This document shows positions 9,434 through 18,969 of a DNA stretch of 64,000 nt, one piece after another. The stretch is from assembly GCA_003987725.1 (NCBI GenBank), contig RXJH01000002.1, forward strand, positions 286,461-350,460. Reading direction: 5' to 3'. The notes beneath the pieces are model-generated. The model saw nothing but the letters and a program-made list of their open reading frames with translations. It was not told the origin of the DNA and ran no database searches. Source of the DNA: Hyphomicrobium sp. (GTDB lineage Bacteria > Pseudomonadota > Alphaproteobacteria > Rhizobiales > Hyphomicrobiaceae). How positions within the stretch are numbered: the stretch's first letter is position 1; each line of letters opens with the position of its first letter. A program made the position numbers and the translations under genes.

Positions 9434-10747
9434 ATGAGCACCGCGAAATATTCGATTTTCGCAGAGTGGAAGCTGCTCGCAAACCTCGCTACCCGAGAGC
9501 GCGTTGAACAGTTGGCCGCATTGATGATGCGGATATGCGGTGCGGCTCTTGGCTATATCATCATTGCGCTCGCCGCCCGCGCCACCACCACGCAAGGCTT
9601 CAGCGATTTCGTTCTTCTGATGTCGTCCGCCGCTCTGTTCGGTACCGTCGCAACGATAGGCCAGGAGTCGATCCTGCTTCGCGACCTCCCTCTCGTAACG
9701 GCAAGTGGCAGCCACGCGTTTCGCCCACTCGTGTGGCGAAGCATCCGAATTGCGGGCGGCGGCTTGCTCTTCTTCGCGCTGATCGGTGTCTTCTATGGGT
9801 ATCACTCATTCCGGTCTCCGGATGCCGAGATGCTCGCGCTGCTCGCGAGCCTCGTCATCATGAGCGGATGGAACGAGCTGAACTTCGCGGTCCAACGCGG
9901 ATGCGGACATACCTTGCCGGCGGTGTTCGTAAAGGAGATCGCTTGGAAGCTCATCCTAGCGGCCGGATTGGCCATCGTAGTTCTCTGCAAAACACATACA
10001 AATGTCACGGTGTTGGGATGGCTGTTTCTGGTCGCGCTCGTCGTACCGATAGCGATCTCATCGGCATTTTTGGTGCGCCACTGGCGTCACGCTCCACAAA
10101 CCGGCGCCGGCACACTGCCTGAACTCCCGAAGCCGAGCGGTTGGGCGTTCTTCGCATTGAACTTCATCAGTCAAGCCGGAACCCAGGTCGACATTCTTGT
10201 TCTGGGCTTCATGACCACGACCGTATCCAGCCTTGAACTGGGCGCGTACTACGCGGCGCAACGAACGGTTCAGATTCTATATCTGCTGCCCTACGGAGCG
10301 GCGATCACCAACGCGCCCCGCATTCCACTGGCTTTCAGTGAACACAATCCCTGGGAAATCGCGCGGCTTTCACGGCAAATTTCTCGCACCGTCAGCTCGG
10401 CCGTCGTGCTAGCGGCGCTTGTCCTTTTCTTCTTCCGCACGCAAATCATGTCGCTATTCCGGCCGGAATTTGCCGAGTTCGCAATCCTTCTACCGGCACT
10501 CGCCCTCGGCCCATTGGCGTCCGCTATCGGCGGCCTGCATAGCCTCGTAGCGCCGATGTGCGGATTGGAAAGGGAATACGCGCGCGCTCGAATGATCATC
10601 TTCGCCATCGGCACCGTCGTGAAGATCGGCCTCGCCAGTCAAGGCTGGCTTCTCGAATTGGCACTCTTCAATGCCTTCGAAGCCATCGTCATCGCGGCGG
10701 TCGGAGTTCTGATGGCCCGCCGGTTGACCGGAGTTTGGATTATATAA
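9434..10747 (+). CDS. Polysaccharide flippase (Wzx/MATE-like, MOP superfamily)
   Basis: 437-residue membrane protein with about twelve hydrophobic helices spread over its whole length and short basic loops, as in the MOP exporter superfamily. It would flip the undecaprenyl-linked repeat unit to the periplasm for polymerisation. No catalytic motif is expected. The assignment comes from topology and position: it completes the Wzx/Wzy set with the sugar transferase, polymerase, co-polymerase and export protein in this locus. The ATG at 9434 is preceded by AGGG. Confidence 0.8.
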   Translation: MSTAKYSIFAEWKLLANLATRERVEQLAALMMRICGAALGYIIIALAARATTTQGFSDFVLLMSSAALFGTVATIGQESILLRDLPLVTASGSHAFRPLVWRSIRIAGGGLLFFALIGVFYGYHSFRSPDAEMLALLASLVIMSGWNELNFAVQRGCGHTLPAVFVKEIAWKLILAAGLAIVVLCKTHTNVTVLGWLFLVALVVPIAISSAFLVRHWRHAPQTGAGTLPELPKPSGWAFFALNFISQAGTQVDILVLGFMTTTVSSLELGAYYAAQRTVQILYLLPYGAAITNAPRIPLAFSEHNPWEIARLSRQISRTVSSAVVLAALVLFFFRTQIMSLFRPEFAEFAILLPALALGPLASAIGGLHSLVAPMCGLEREYARARMIIFAIGTVVKIGLASQGWLLELALFNAFEAIVIAAVGVLMARRLTGVWII

Positions 10748-10898
10748 CTTCTGCGCCGCGGCCTGATCACCCATCATCCGCCCTTGGCATCGAGCGAAAC
10801 CGCAGCTAGATCCTTCCGCACGCGTTGCGCGATGACGTTCGAACTGCATCAGCCAGTTCGCATTGAATTCTCATGTATCACCGGGGGGACGCCATTCG

Positions 10899-11648
10899 AT
10901 GCGGCAGATAGAATATGCGTCAGGTCAGGTAGCCGAAGAGACCGGCGCTCAAGGGACGCATCCCCAAAGGCTTCCTATTGAACTCTCGCACAAGCCTCGT
11001 GTCCTTCTCGCAACCTTCGGCGAGCCACAGAAGATGCTCAGTTGGTCGCTGACGAAGCCAGGCTTTCAGGTTGCAAGCCAAGTGGCGTGGATCGAAATCC
11101 GCGACGCCGATTTGCCCGCCGATCAGGATGCCGAAGAAATCATTGTCAACCGTATCGCCGCAGCCAAGTTGACAGAAGCCATAACGCTCATCACATCGCG
11201 CGACGTTTCGCGGCATCACGTTGCGCAGGTCGCGGTGGAGGATGTGGTGGCGACATGTGTCAACACGGTCGGCCTCGCAAATGCCGAGAGAATTGGACAA
11301 CGCTTCGCACCGCCGAGCACGCCGCTCGGAACCATCAACACGCTGGTGCACATATCTGAGCCGCTGTCTGGCGGCGCTCTGGTCGAGGCGATCACGATCG
11401 CGGCACAAGCCCGGACGACTGCAATTCTGGACTCGCGTGTGAGCCGATCGGGCGTTGCCATCACCGGCACGGGAACAGATTGTATTGTCGTTGCAGCGCC
11501 GCCAGGAGGATCGGTGCGCTTCGCCGGTTTGCACACTGCCATCGGCGAAGCGATCGGAGCCGCTGTCTACCACGCAATGCGTGACGGCATAGCAACCTGG
11601 CTCCAGGATACGGAGACCATGCGCCTAGCCGTCCGCGTTGAGAGCTAG
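10899..11648 (+). CDS. cbiZ: Adenosylcobinamide amidohydrolase CbiZ
   Basis: CbiZ removes the aminopropanol side chain from adenosylcobinamide to give adenosylcobyric acid, which lets a cell salvage and remodel imported cobamides. The C-terminal region ARTTAILDSRVSRSGVAITGTGTDCIVVAAP carries the GTGTDC signature, and the His/Glu-rich CbiZ ending (FAGLHTAIGEAIGAAVYHAM) is present. I prefer the ATG at 10899 (249 residues), 10 bases after a G6 run, over a TTG at 10863. Downstream and convergent lie a small membrane protein and btuB, which suit a cobamide-uptake region. I see no riboswitch directly in front of it. Confidence 0.9.
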   Translation: MRQIEYASGQVAEETGAQGTHPQRLPIELSHKPRVLLATFGEPQKMLSWSLTKPGFQVASQVAWIEIRDADLPADQDAEEIIVNRIAAAKLTEAITLITSRDVSRHHVAQVAVEDVVATCVNTVGLANAERIGQRFAPPSTPLGTINTLVHISEPLSGGALVEAITIAAQARTTAILDSRVSRSGVAITGTGTDCIVVAAPPGGSVRFAGLHTAIGEAIGAAVYHAMRDGIATWLQDTETMRLAVRVES

Positions 11649-11651
11649 CGC

Positions 11652-12203
11652 TTACGCTGTTGCGGTCGTCCCTGCGTCGGTCCGGATCAAGGAGAGCGCA
11701 ACGGCAGCACGATGCAAAAGAAGCAGTCCCGCGAACGATACGAGATTGATCTGGAAGATGCGTTCTATGACGGCCATGGAGAAGGCCTCATCCGACGATC
11801 CGAGGACAAACCCGACTCCGTAGAGCGCCGCCTCATATGCAGCGAACGCCGCTAGAAACGCGCCAGCCAGAGCAAGAGCCGATGCTCCCGCGGATACGGT
11901 GACCGCCCGCGCGCCAAAGAACGCAACAACGCTCGCGACGCCAATGGCTGCGCCCCAAGCAAAGGAATCCGCGGTAATCGGATAATTGAGAATCCCGTAA
12001 CCAACGATCTGGTTCGAGAGCCAAGCCGCAATGATCAGCGTCAGGCCTTCGCCGCTTTTCATTTTTGCGCCAGCGAGCGCGGCAACCGCTGCAAGCGGCG
12101 CGGCACATGCGAAGGCCAAGCTGCCACCGATGCTCAGAGCGGCGATCAAGGCAATCCAAAGCCCGATCGCCACGTTGTCGTTGGTGAGCGTTTTCAAGGT
12201 CAT
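11652..12203 (-). CDS. Small multi-pass membrane protein next to btuB (candidate BtuN-like)
   Basis: ~183-residue alanine-rich protein with about five to six transmembrane helices and no catalytic motif I recognise. It follows btuB on the same strand, separated by an 84-base gap holding a hairpin, so it may be read with btuB under the cobalamin riboswitch. Alphaproteobacteria often have an uncharacterised membrane protein of this kind beside btuB, annotated as BtuN in some resources. I propose that from memory and position, without a sequence comparison. The start at 12203 (MTLKTLTNDNV) is chosen over a more distant one. It ends 3 bases from the convergent cbiZ. Confidence 0.6.
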   Translation of the reverse strand: MTLKTLTNDNVAIGLWIALIAALSIGGSLAFACAAPLAAVAALAGAKMKSGEGLTLIIAAWLSNQIVGYGILNYPITADSFAWGAAIGVASVVAFFGARAVTVSAGASALALAGAFLAAFAAYEAALYGVGFVLGSSDEAFSMAVIERIFQINLVSFAGLLLLHRAAVALSLIRTDAGTTATA

Positions 12204-12250
12204 GCGATGTCTCCAATATTCGCCCATAGCCTAGCACAGAAACAACTCGA

Positions 12251-12280
12251 GGCGAGAGGGCGTATAACGGCCTCTCGCCC
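12251..12280 (-). terminator. Hairpin between btuB and the downstream membrane-protein gene
   Basis: A perfect 9-bp inverted repeat (GGCGAGAGG at 12251-12259, CCTCTCGCC at 12271-12279) with an 11-base loop lies just after the btuB stop. On the minus strand it is followed by a mildly T-rich stretch without a strong U-run, so it may terminate or only attenuate transcription into the next gene. Confidence 0.55.
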
Positions 12281-12286
12281 CAATTT

Positions 12287-14305
12287 TCAATTCGTGAAAC
12301 GAACACCGCCATAGACGCCGATGCCGGTGCCTTCGAACCCGTTCGGGTTTTCGTAGTGTTTGTCGAACAGGTTGTCGATCCGCCCGAACAGGCTGACGCC
12401 GTCTTTGAGCTTGTAATCGGCCGCCACGTTGACGAGCGTGAACCCCGGCTGCGTGACATTGGCGTAAGTCGCGCGATCGATATCAGCCGTCTCCCCGATG
12501 TAGACCAGCGAAGCGGTCAACAGGAGCGGATCGTAGGGCGTCCATCCTGCCGACAGGCTTGCCTTGTTGCGAGGGCGGCGGAGAAGTTCGGTGTGCGTGA
12601 TTTCGTTGGTTGCTTCCGTATACGTGTAGTCGGCCCGCACCCGGAGGCTCTCGGTAATATCCGCAGACGCAAAGACTTCGACGCCGGAAGTCTTCGCGCG
12701 GCCGACGTTGGCATAAGATGTATACGTAGCGTTGGAATCGATCAGGTTTGTAATGTCGTTATAGAAGTAAGTCGCGCCGAATTGCGCTCGACCTCCGAGA
12801 ACGGCCTGTTCAAATCCGGCGTCCATACCCAGGCTTTCCTCGGGCGCAAGGTCGGGATTGCCAAAAAAGTATGGCGGAAAATCCTGAAACCGCTGGCTCA
12901 GCGTCGGCGCTTTGAAGGCCGTGCCGACGCTACCCTTCAGCTTGGTACCTGTCGCATCGATAACGTAGGCCGGCGCGACGCGCCACGTCGTGTGGCCCCC
13001 GAAGTTCTCATTGTCGTCGTAGCGCACGTTGGCGACGAGGAAGAAGTTGCGGAAAATCTCCGACTGCAGCTCCGCGAACCCGGCTCGGTTCCACTCTTCG
13101 GCGAAGAGTGCCGGGGTATCCAGCTGCTCGTTCTGATGCTCGGCGCCGGTCACGATCGTATAACCGGGCGCCACGCGAAGAACACTACGCCAGTCGTATT
13201 TCACCCGCTCGCCATCGTTTGAGCTTCTGCCGGATGAGAAACTGTAATTGTCCGTCTGGAGATTTGCGTAGTTGACGCCGAAGTAATTCGTCAGGTTGCC
13301 GCCGAGCGTCGTCCACACGACTTCGCCGCGCGTATAAAACTGGTCAAAATCCGAACGCGAAAGGTTATCGCCGGGATTGCCTGTGAAATAGAGGGTCGCA
13401 TCCGTATATCGGGCGACGAAGTGCACCGCGACATCCTTCGTCACGTCAACGCCGATCTTCGTCGAGTACGTCCAGTTGTCGTAGCGGTTGCCGTGAGCGA
13501 TGGTGCCCGGCGGCAGAAGATCGAATGGCGTAACGGGCGTATCGTCGGCGCGAAAATGCGAGACGTTGAACGAGTAGTTGTAGCGATCCGTACCGCCGCT
13601 GATGCTCGCCGCCTGATTGAACGTGCCGAACGAGCCACCTTCGACCATCCCCGTAGCCTTCGGCGGCCCCTTGCCCGCTTTCGTATAGATGACGATGACG
13701 CCGCCCAACGCATCCGCGCCGTACAGGCCGCTCTGCGGACCGCGCAAGACTTCGATACGTTCGATGTCCGTTGTCAGCATCTGGCCGAAATCGAAGCTGC
13801 GGTTGGGATTGCTCGGATCGCTGACGTCGATGCCGTCGATCAAAACTTTCGTATGATTTGAGTTGGTGCCGCGCATGAACACGGACGTCTGCCCGCCTGG
13901 GCCGCCCGTTTGCACGACGTTGAGACCCGGCACGCTCCGCAAAACGTCCGGCAGCGTACGGCGTTGCTGAGCTTGAATTTCTTTTGACGTGATCACCGTG
14001 ACCGAACTCGCAATCTCTTCGACGGGCGAGGCGATACCGGTCGGCGAGACGGCGACGTCGGAATTGTCTTCGCTGCGCGCGGTCTGTGGAGCGCCACCGC
14101 CGGAATTCTTGGGAGTCGAACTTTGCTGAGCCGCGGCTGGCGCCTTCTTGTTCGATTTCGCATCCGTATCCGAGATCACGGAGACCGCGGGAAGCTCGGT
14201 GTCAGGCGACACCGGCACTTGCGCCTCCGCCTCGATCGCAGCGAATGATGAAAGCGTGCACAGAAGCGTCGCACTCGTGGCGCGGCGCATGAAGACGCGT
14301 AGCAT
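12287..14305 (-). CDS. btuB: TonB-dependent outer-membrane cobalamin receptor BtuB
   Basis: Imports vitamin B12 across the outer membrane using TonB energy. Of 673 residues, ~1-28 form a signal peptide and LPAVSVIS (~38-45) is a TonB box. A Lys/Ala/Gln-rich linker follows, then the plug domain (SVTVITSKEIQAQQRRTLPDVLRSVPGLNVVQ... MRGTNSNHTKVLIDGIDVSDPS... RGPQSGLYG), then the 22-strand barrel ending in GGVRFTN. The plug motifs MRG, LIDGI and VLRGPQS are typical of BtuB. The ATG at 14305 follows GGGGG by 5 bases; the frame is open further upstream. A cobalamin riboswitch ~250 bases upstream supports the substrate. Confidence 0.93.
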   Translation of the reverse strand: MLRVFMRRATSATLLCTLSSFAAIEAEAQVPVSPDTELPAVSVISDTDAKSNKKAPAAAQQSSTPKNSGGGAPQTARSEDNSDVAVSPTGIASPVEEIASSVTVITSKEIQAQQRRTLPDVLRSVPGLNVVQTGGPGGQTSVFMRGTNSNHTKVLIDGIDVSDPSNPNRSFDFGQMLTTDIERIEVLRGPQSGLYGADALGGVIVIYTKAGKGPPKATGMVEGGSFGTFNQAASISGGTDRYNYSFNVSHFRADDTPVTPFDLLPPGTIAHGNRYDNWTYSTKIGVDVTKDVAVHFVARYTDATLYFTGNPGDNLSRSDFDQFYTRGEVVWTTLGGNLTNYFGVNYANLQTDNYSFSSGRSSNDGERVKYDWRSVLRVAPGYTIVTGAEHQNEQLDTPALFAEEWNRAGFAELQSEIFRNFFLVANVRYDDNENFGGHTTWRVAPAYVIDATGTKLKGSVGTAFKAPTLSQRFQDFPPYFFGNPDLAPEESLGMDAGFEQAVLGGRAQFGATYFYNDITNLIDSNATYTSYANVGRAKTSGVEVFASADITESLRVRADYTYTEATNEITHTELLRRPRNKASLSAGWTPYDPLLLTASLVYIGETADIDRATYANVTQPGFTLVNVAADYKLKDGVSLFGRIDNLFDKHYENPNGFEGTGIGVYGGVRFTN

Positions 14306-14549
14306 GAAGACCCCCGTCGCAAGACGATGAGGGTGGACAGCCCCGTCCAGGCTTACCGGGAGCGCCTCGTGGACACGCGCACACGTCCTCATTCACGATC
14401 CCCCCAGGATCGCGTCCGAATTGACGTTTGCGCGCAGAAATTTATCCGCTCAGCGCAACGACCTGCATGACCTGACGTGGCTCCCCACCGGTTGACACAT
14501 CAGCCGCCGCTACGGGATTCCGTCCTGCCGCGCCCCACGCACGGAAGAT

Positions 14550-14735
14550 GGGCAGCTTGTGCTGGCAGGTCTCCTGACTTGCGGCTCGGGCGTCCTTTCC
14601 GGCCTTCCCGAGGATCTCAATGGAGATCGTCAGTGGCTTATTCGGATCGGACTCGCCGCTTACAGTTGCGGGGGCAGTCCCGGCATTGACGCCTAAGGCG
14701 TCGCACCGTGTTCCCATTTTCACCACCTGGGCGAC
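14550..14735 (-). promoter_or_regulatory. Cobalamin (AdoCbl-type) riboswitch upstream of btuB
   Basis: Read on the minus strand, this has the conserved elements in order. A 5' GGGAACACGGTGCGA block (~14700-14718) is followed by the CCCGCAACTGTAAGCGG core, the GCCACTG element, the CGGGAAGG region and the B12 box AGTCAGGAGACCTGCC (14564-14579). It sits in the btuB leader, where ligand binding normally shuts off expression when B12 is plentiful. A possible -35 (TTGACT, 14788-14793) lies upstream with only a weak -10. Confidence 0.95.
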
Positions 14736-14918
14736 TTCACCCCGATGGAACCATCACGCTGCCATAAACACACATTCGATGATAATGAGTCAATGCTGCA
14801 AAGCTGTCACACTGCATACTGCGATCCGCGCGATGGCCTATCATCGAATGTCATCGCGCTTGCGCCGCCTCCTCGCTCAAAGCGCCCGCTAGATTAGGAA
14901 TAACCGTCGGGAAAAAAT

Positions 14919-15755
14919 ATGCGATTGGCAATTCGTACGCTCCAGCGAATAGCTATTTTTGGCCTCGGCGTCTTGAGCGTCTGGTTGATTGTCGATGTCT
15001 TTGAATTGGTGGACCGCCGTCTGCCATGGATTCTCGCGGTGAGCGCCACGTACGTCGTCGGCGCCTATCTCATTCTTCCTCGCGCCGTGCGCATGGGCTT
15101 GAAAATCCTTCAACGTCAGCACGTCCCGAGCTTCACGATCACGGGAGATGGCTTGCCCGGCGATCCGGTGAACCTGGCACTGGCCGGCACCGCCGCTCAG
15201 CTTCGTTCTGCGTTCGCGACAGCTGGCTGGGTGGAAGCCGACCCGCTGAATTTCTCCAGCTCGTGCCGCATGGTTCGCGCCTTTATCTTGAACACCCCAT
15301 ACCCGGCCGCACCATTCAGCACGCTCTATCTCTTTGGACGCGGTCAGGACATAGGCTTTCAAAAGGCCATCGATAATAGCCCGCGCAAACGGCATCATGT
15401 TCGCTTCTGGGCTCAGAACCTAGCGAATGCCGAGACGGACTGGAGTTCAGCTGCTTTCTGGCTGAGCGACGAACGTCCGGCAAGCGACGAACATGTGTTG
15501 TGGGTGGGAGCCGGCACCAAGGATACCGGCCTCTCTTTGACACGCATGACGTTTCAGATGACTCACGCCACCGATGCCGACACCAATGCCGAACGGAATT
15601 ACATCGTCGACGAATTGAGCAACTGCGGCGCAATCGGAAAAGTCACCAACTACAAAACCGGCGACGAGCTGATCACGAAGCACGTCAATCACTACGTCAC
15701 CGACGGCGATATCGCTGTCGCCGAAATCGAAGCGCCAAAGCAAAATGCGCCGTGA
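14919..15755 (+). CDS. LssY C-terminal domain protein
   Basis: 278-residue protein with two N-terminal transmembrane helices (~10-27 and ~34-55) and a soluble LssY_C domain. The domain shows the pattern of that family: GDPVNLALAGTAAQLRSAFATAGW, then APFSTLYLFGRGQDIGFQKA, RKRHHVRFW and a C-terminal VDELSNCGAIGKV. The biochemical role of LssY_C is not known; in other proteins it is attached to PAP2 phosphatase or SNARE-associated membrane domains, which are absent here. It is transcribed away from btuB and its riboswitch. No operon partner is visible. Confidence 0.78.
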   Translation: MRLAIRTLQRIAIFGLGVLSVWLIVDVFELVDRRLPWILAVSATYVVGAYLILPRAVRMGLKILQRQHVPSFTITGDGLPGDPVNLALAGTAAQLRSAFATAGWVEADPLNFSSSCRMVRAFILNTPYPAAPFSTLYLFGRGQDIGFQKAIDNSPRKRHHVRFWAQNLANAETDWSSAAFWLSDERPASDEHVLWVGAGTKDTGLSLTRMTFQMTHATDADTNAERNYIVDELSNCGAIGKVTNYKTGDELITKHVNHYVTDGDIAVAEIEAPKQNAP

Positions 15756-15829
15756 TGCAAGGAAGCTTCGAGGCCTACGCCTTGGAAAGCCGGCGCGTAA
15801 ACTGCCACACAGTGGTCCAATGATCGCTG

Positions 15830-16699
15830 TCAGAAATGCAAGGTCGCTCCGATGACCGGGCCCTGCATCAGCACATCATATTTGTACTCTGTGTTTCCGG
15901 AGCCTTGCGAGTAATCCACCGAAAGAGCACGGTATCCGATATATCCGTCAAGCGGCAGGCCAAACACACACATCTCGGGAAGTTGCCAATTGTAGGTCGC
16001 AAGAACCTGCCAGGACGCATTGCTACCAGCCCCGAACCCTCCGGCATCGGCGCGCAACACGAAAGAATCGCCATGTCCGAGGTCCTGACGAAGACGGCCG
16101 CCGACAAACGGATCAACCCAATCCACCGAACCGGATCTGTCGGTTTCGAAACGATCTAGACTTGCAGAAGCCGTCACAGCCTGATGCCAGTAGCGGCCTC
16201 CAGCTACGAGATCGAATGCAGCTTTGCCGCCAATTGCAGGCATCTTCCCCGACCAGAGTTCATAGGCGCCGCCGAATTCGACAATCACCTGTTGGTAGTC
16301 AATTGAAACGCCTCCCGCTAACGGTGGAAGGTTACCCGGAAGCTCTTTCGCAAAGTCCTTCGAGCCACTCACGTTGGCGTAAACGATATCGTTGAATAGC
16401 CCGATCGGACCGTTGCGAGCCTCTGCATAGCTCATCCACGCGGGTATCGTATCCCAATCCAGATGCCCAAGGATCGCAGCTGGATCCGCTTGCACGTCGA
16501 ACGAGCGTCCCCTGATTGTCATGTTTCCTGACAGCCACGGTATCCAGCCGTAGGACGTGAATATGAAGGTCCATTCGCTATTCGCTGGCGTCGGTGTTGA
16601 GACTTTCTCGCCAAGGTCGGCACCGAACGCTGGAGGCATTGTTAAGCTCGCAATTAGAGCAACACACAACGAGCCCGCGGAATGTCTGATGTGAAACAT
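15830..16699 (-). CDS. Outer-membrane beta-barrel protein of unknown function
   Basis: 289-residue secreted protein with a signal peptide (~1-26, cleavage near AFG-AD), an alternating hydrophobic pattern through the mature part and a terminal aromatic residue (GATLHF), as in outer-membrane barrels. A W-rich opening (EWTFIFTSYGWIPWLSG) resembles proteobacterial outer-membrane proteins of undefined function found in Rhizobiales. The ATG at 16699 gives the natural signal peptide. It is divergent from the sulfatase gene; no substrate can be assigned. Confidence 0.72.
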   Translation of the reverse strand: MFHIRHSAGSLCVALIASLTMPPAFGADLGEKVSTPTPANSEWTFIFTSYGWIPWLSGNMTIRGRSFDVQADPAAILGHLDWDTIPAWMSYAEARNGPIGLFNDIVYANVSGSKDFAKELPGNLPPLAGGVSIDYQQVIVEFGGAYELWSGKMPAIGGKAAFDLVAGGRYWHQAVTASASLDRFETDRSGSVDWVDPFVGGRLRQDLGHGDSFVLRADAGGFGAGSNASWQVLATYNWQLPEMCVFGLPLDGYIGYRALSVDYSQGSGNTEYKYDVLMQGPVIGATLHF

Positions 16700-17215
16700 C
16701 GATGCGCCCCAACTGGCAAAGGAATAGATTTGAAAAAAATGAGATTAAGTCTAACGCGGAACTTGAGGGACGCGATCGGCCAAAAATATCAGCTGAGGGT
16801 ATCTGACTCTGACGGCCCTCGGATATGTCGCGTGCGCCACGGCAAACAAAATTTGGCGCGAAAAACATTTGCGAATTGGAAATAAATCGCCCCGATCGCC
16901 CACATCGAAGACCCATCGCAACGGCACAAAGTCTCGAGATGAGGCAGCAAATGCCGAACGAGAACGGCAGCTGCAATCGACGGAAATTTCCGAACCGCCG
17001 CATCTTGATCTCAACGCGTCTGTCGATCGATCGAAATCGATGAAATTTTCGCCGACAACGGCGTGAGATGCTCCGCTCACTGACGCAGTGGTCGCGAAGT
17101 AACTTCTCGAAAGCAAAGTTCTCTGGATTTTCTGCGTGACTCCTTGGCGAGGCCTAAAATCATAAACTGCAACCCCGGCCGAACGGCAAGCCCGTTGATG
17201 ATAGGAGTCTGAGTT
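16700..17215. other. Intergenic region between outer-membrane protein and sulfatase genes
   Basis: A 516-base divergent gap, moderately AT-rich near the first gene. Frames inside it show no signal peptide, domain or ribosome binding site, and I regard them as chance. A GGAGT ribosome binding site for the sulfatase lies at its right end. I see no strong hairpin or operator. Confidence 0.5.
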
Positions 17216-18874
17216 ATGAAGCTCGCTCAAAATGTCTCGTCGTTGCTGGGAGGCGTTGGCGCATCGTTGTTGATGGTCTCCGCCGCGCAAGTCTTTGGAG
17301 GATCGTCACCTGCCTTCGCACAACCCGCGCAACCGAACATCGTCTTCATTATGGGTGACGACATCGGCATGTGGAACATCGGCGCCTATCACCGTGGACT
17401 GATGGCGGGTCGCACACCCAACCTCGACAAGATCGCCAAGGAAGGCATGCTGTTTACCGACTATTACGCCGAGGCGAGCTGCACGGCCGGTCGGGCGAAC
17501 TTCATCACCGGAGAGCTCCCAATTCGCACCGGCATGACCACGGTCGGCCAGGCCGGAGCCGCGATCGGTCTGCCGGCGGAAGCGGTAACGATCGCGACGG
17601 TCTTGAAATCGATGGGCTATGAGACCGGCCAGTTCGGCAAAAATCATTTGGGTGACAGAAATGAGTTTCTGCCGACCGTCCATGGCTTCGATGAATTCTT
17701 CGGCTATCTCTATCATCTCGATGCGATGGAGGATCCCGCGCATCCGAACTATCCGCAAAATCTGCTAAACGTCGTCGGCCCGCGCAATATGGTCCACAGT
17801 TGGGCAACCAACGTCGACGATCCAACCGAAATGCCTCGCTGGGGACGTGTCGGCAAGCAGAGGATCGAGGATGCCGGTCCCCTCTATCCAAAGCGCATGG
17901 AGACGGTCGACAACGAAATTCGCGATCTCGCGCTCAACTTCATGGAAAAAGCCAAAAACGACGGCAAGCCGTTTTTCGTTTGGCTGAACCCGACGCGCAT
18001 GCACATCGTCACGCACCTGTCTCCCAAGTATGAAGCGATGCGCAATTCCGAGAATGGCTGGTCGGAAGAAGAGGCTGGCATGGCTCAGCTCGACGACGAC
18101 GTCGGCTTGGTGATGAAGAAGCTGAAGGACATGGGCGTCGACGACAACACCATCGTCGTCTTCACAACCGACAACGGCACCGAAGTCTTCACATGGCCCG
18201 ATGGCGGCCAGACGCCATTCGCCCAATCCAAAGGAACAGTCCTCGAAGGCGGCTTCCGCGTTCCTGCGATAGTCCGCTGGCCCGGCCATGTGCCTGCAGA
18301 CTCGGTCCAGAACGGAATCTTCTCAGGACTTGACTGGTTGCCGACATTCGCAGCCATTGCCGGCAATCCAAACATCACGGAAGAGCTTCTGAAGGGTAAA
18401 CAGATCGGCGACCGGACGTATAAGAACCATCTCGACGGCTACAATCAGATCGACTGCATCACCGGCAAAGGCCCCTCCGCACGCCACGAAATTTTCTACC
18501 TCGGCGAAAGCACGATCGGCGCCGTGCGGATCGACGACTACAAGTTTCGGTTCATCGATCAGCCGGAAGGCTGGGTAGGCCAAAAGACACACCCCGATAT
18601 TCCCTATATCACGAACCTGCGCCTCGATCCGTTCGAACGCACGGGCTGGCCCAACAACGGCACGAAGGAAGGCGGCCAGCAATATTTCGATTGGTTCAAG
18701 TATCAGTTCTGGCGCTTTGTGTTCGTCCAGCAGATCGTCGGCAAGGAGCTTCAGACATTCCTCGATTTCCCGCCGATGCAAAAGGGCGCGAGTTTCAATC
18801 TCGACGCAATCAAAGCCGAGATGTCGAAGCGGATAGCGGAGGCGGAATCGGCGAGCAAAGGCCCAGGCCAATAA
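17216..18874 (+). CDS. Periplasmic type I sulfatase (arylsulfatase family)
   Basis: Hydrolyses sulfate esters in the periplasm. It has a signal peptide (~1-35). The sulfatase fold has metal ligands MGDD (~47-49), the formylglycine motif CTAGR with Cys89 as the residue to be oxidised, the GKNHLGD catalytic segment and FTTDNG with the later Asp/Asn metal ligands. 552 residues matches periplasmic arylsulfatases. A second gene at 56732-58405 is a close paralog, keeping long identical stretches around the active site. Cys-type sulfatases need a formylglycine-generating enzyme, and none is encoded in this window. The natural substrate is unknown. Confidence 0.9.
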   Translation: MKLAQNVSSLLGGVGASLLMVSAAQVFGGSSPAFAQPAQPNIVFIMGDDIGMWNIGAYHRGLMAGRTPNLDKIAKEGMLFTDYYAEASCTAGRANFITGELPIRTGMTTVGQAGAAIGLPAEAVTIATVLKSMGYETGQFGKNHLGDRNEFLPTVHGFDEFFGYLYHLDAMEDPAHPNYPQNLLNVVGPRNMVHSWATNVDDPTEMPRWGRVGKQRIEDAGPLYPKRMETVDNEIRDLALNFMEKAKNDGKPFFVWLNPTRMHIVTHLSPKYEAMRNSENGWSEEEAGMAQLDDDVGLVMKKLKDMGVDDNTIVVFTTDNGTEVFTWPDGGQTPFAQSKGTVLEGGFRVPAIVRWPGHVPADSVQNGIFSGLDWLPTFAAIAGNPNITEELLKGKQIGDRTYKNHLDGYNQIDCITGKGPSARHEIFYLGESTIGAVRIDDYKFRFIDQPEGWVGQKTHPDIPYITNLRLDPFERTGWPNNGTKEGGQQYFDWFKYQFWRFVFVQQIVGKELQTFLDFPPMQKGASFNLDAIKAEMSKRIAEAESASKGPGQ

Positions 18875-18969
18875 GCGAAGCGCAACAGCGGGCGCGTTCC
18901 CGAGCGCGATGCGCCGTCACTTTTTTACACGTCGAAAAACTCCACGTGCATACCCAGAAGCGTCGGATA

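Noticed and set aside
12356..13222. 288-codon plus-strand frame opposite btuB
   Set aside because: btuB is certain on the minus strand with riboswitch and motifs; the antisense frame is a codon-bias shadow.
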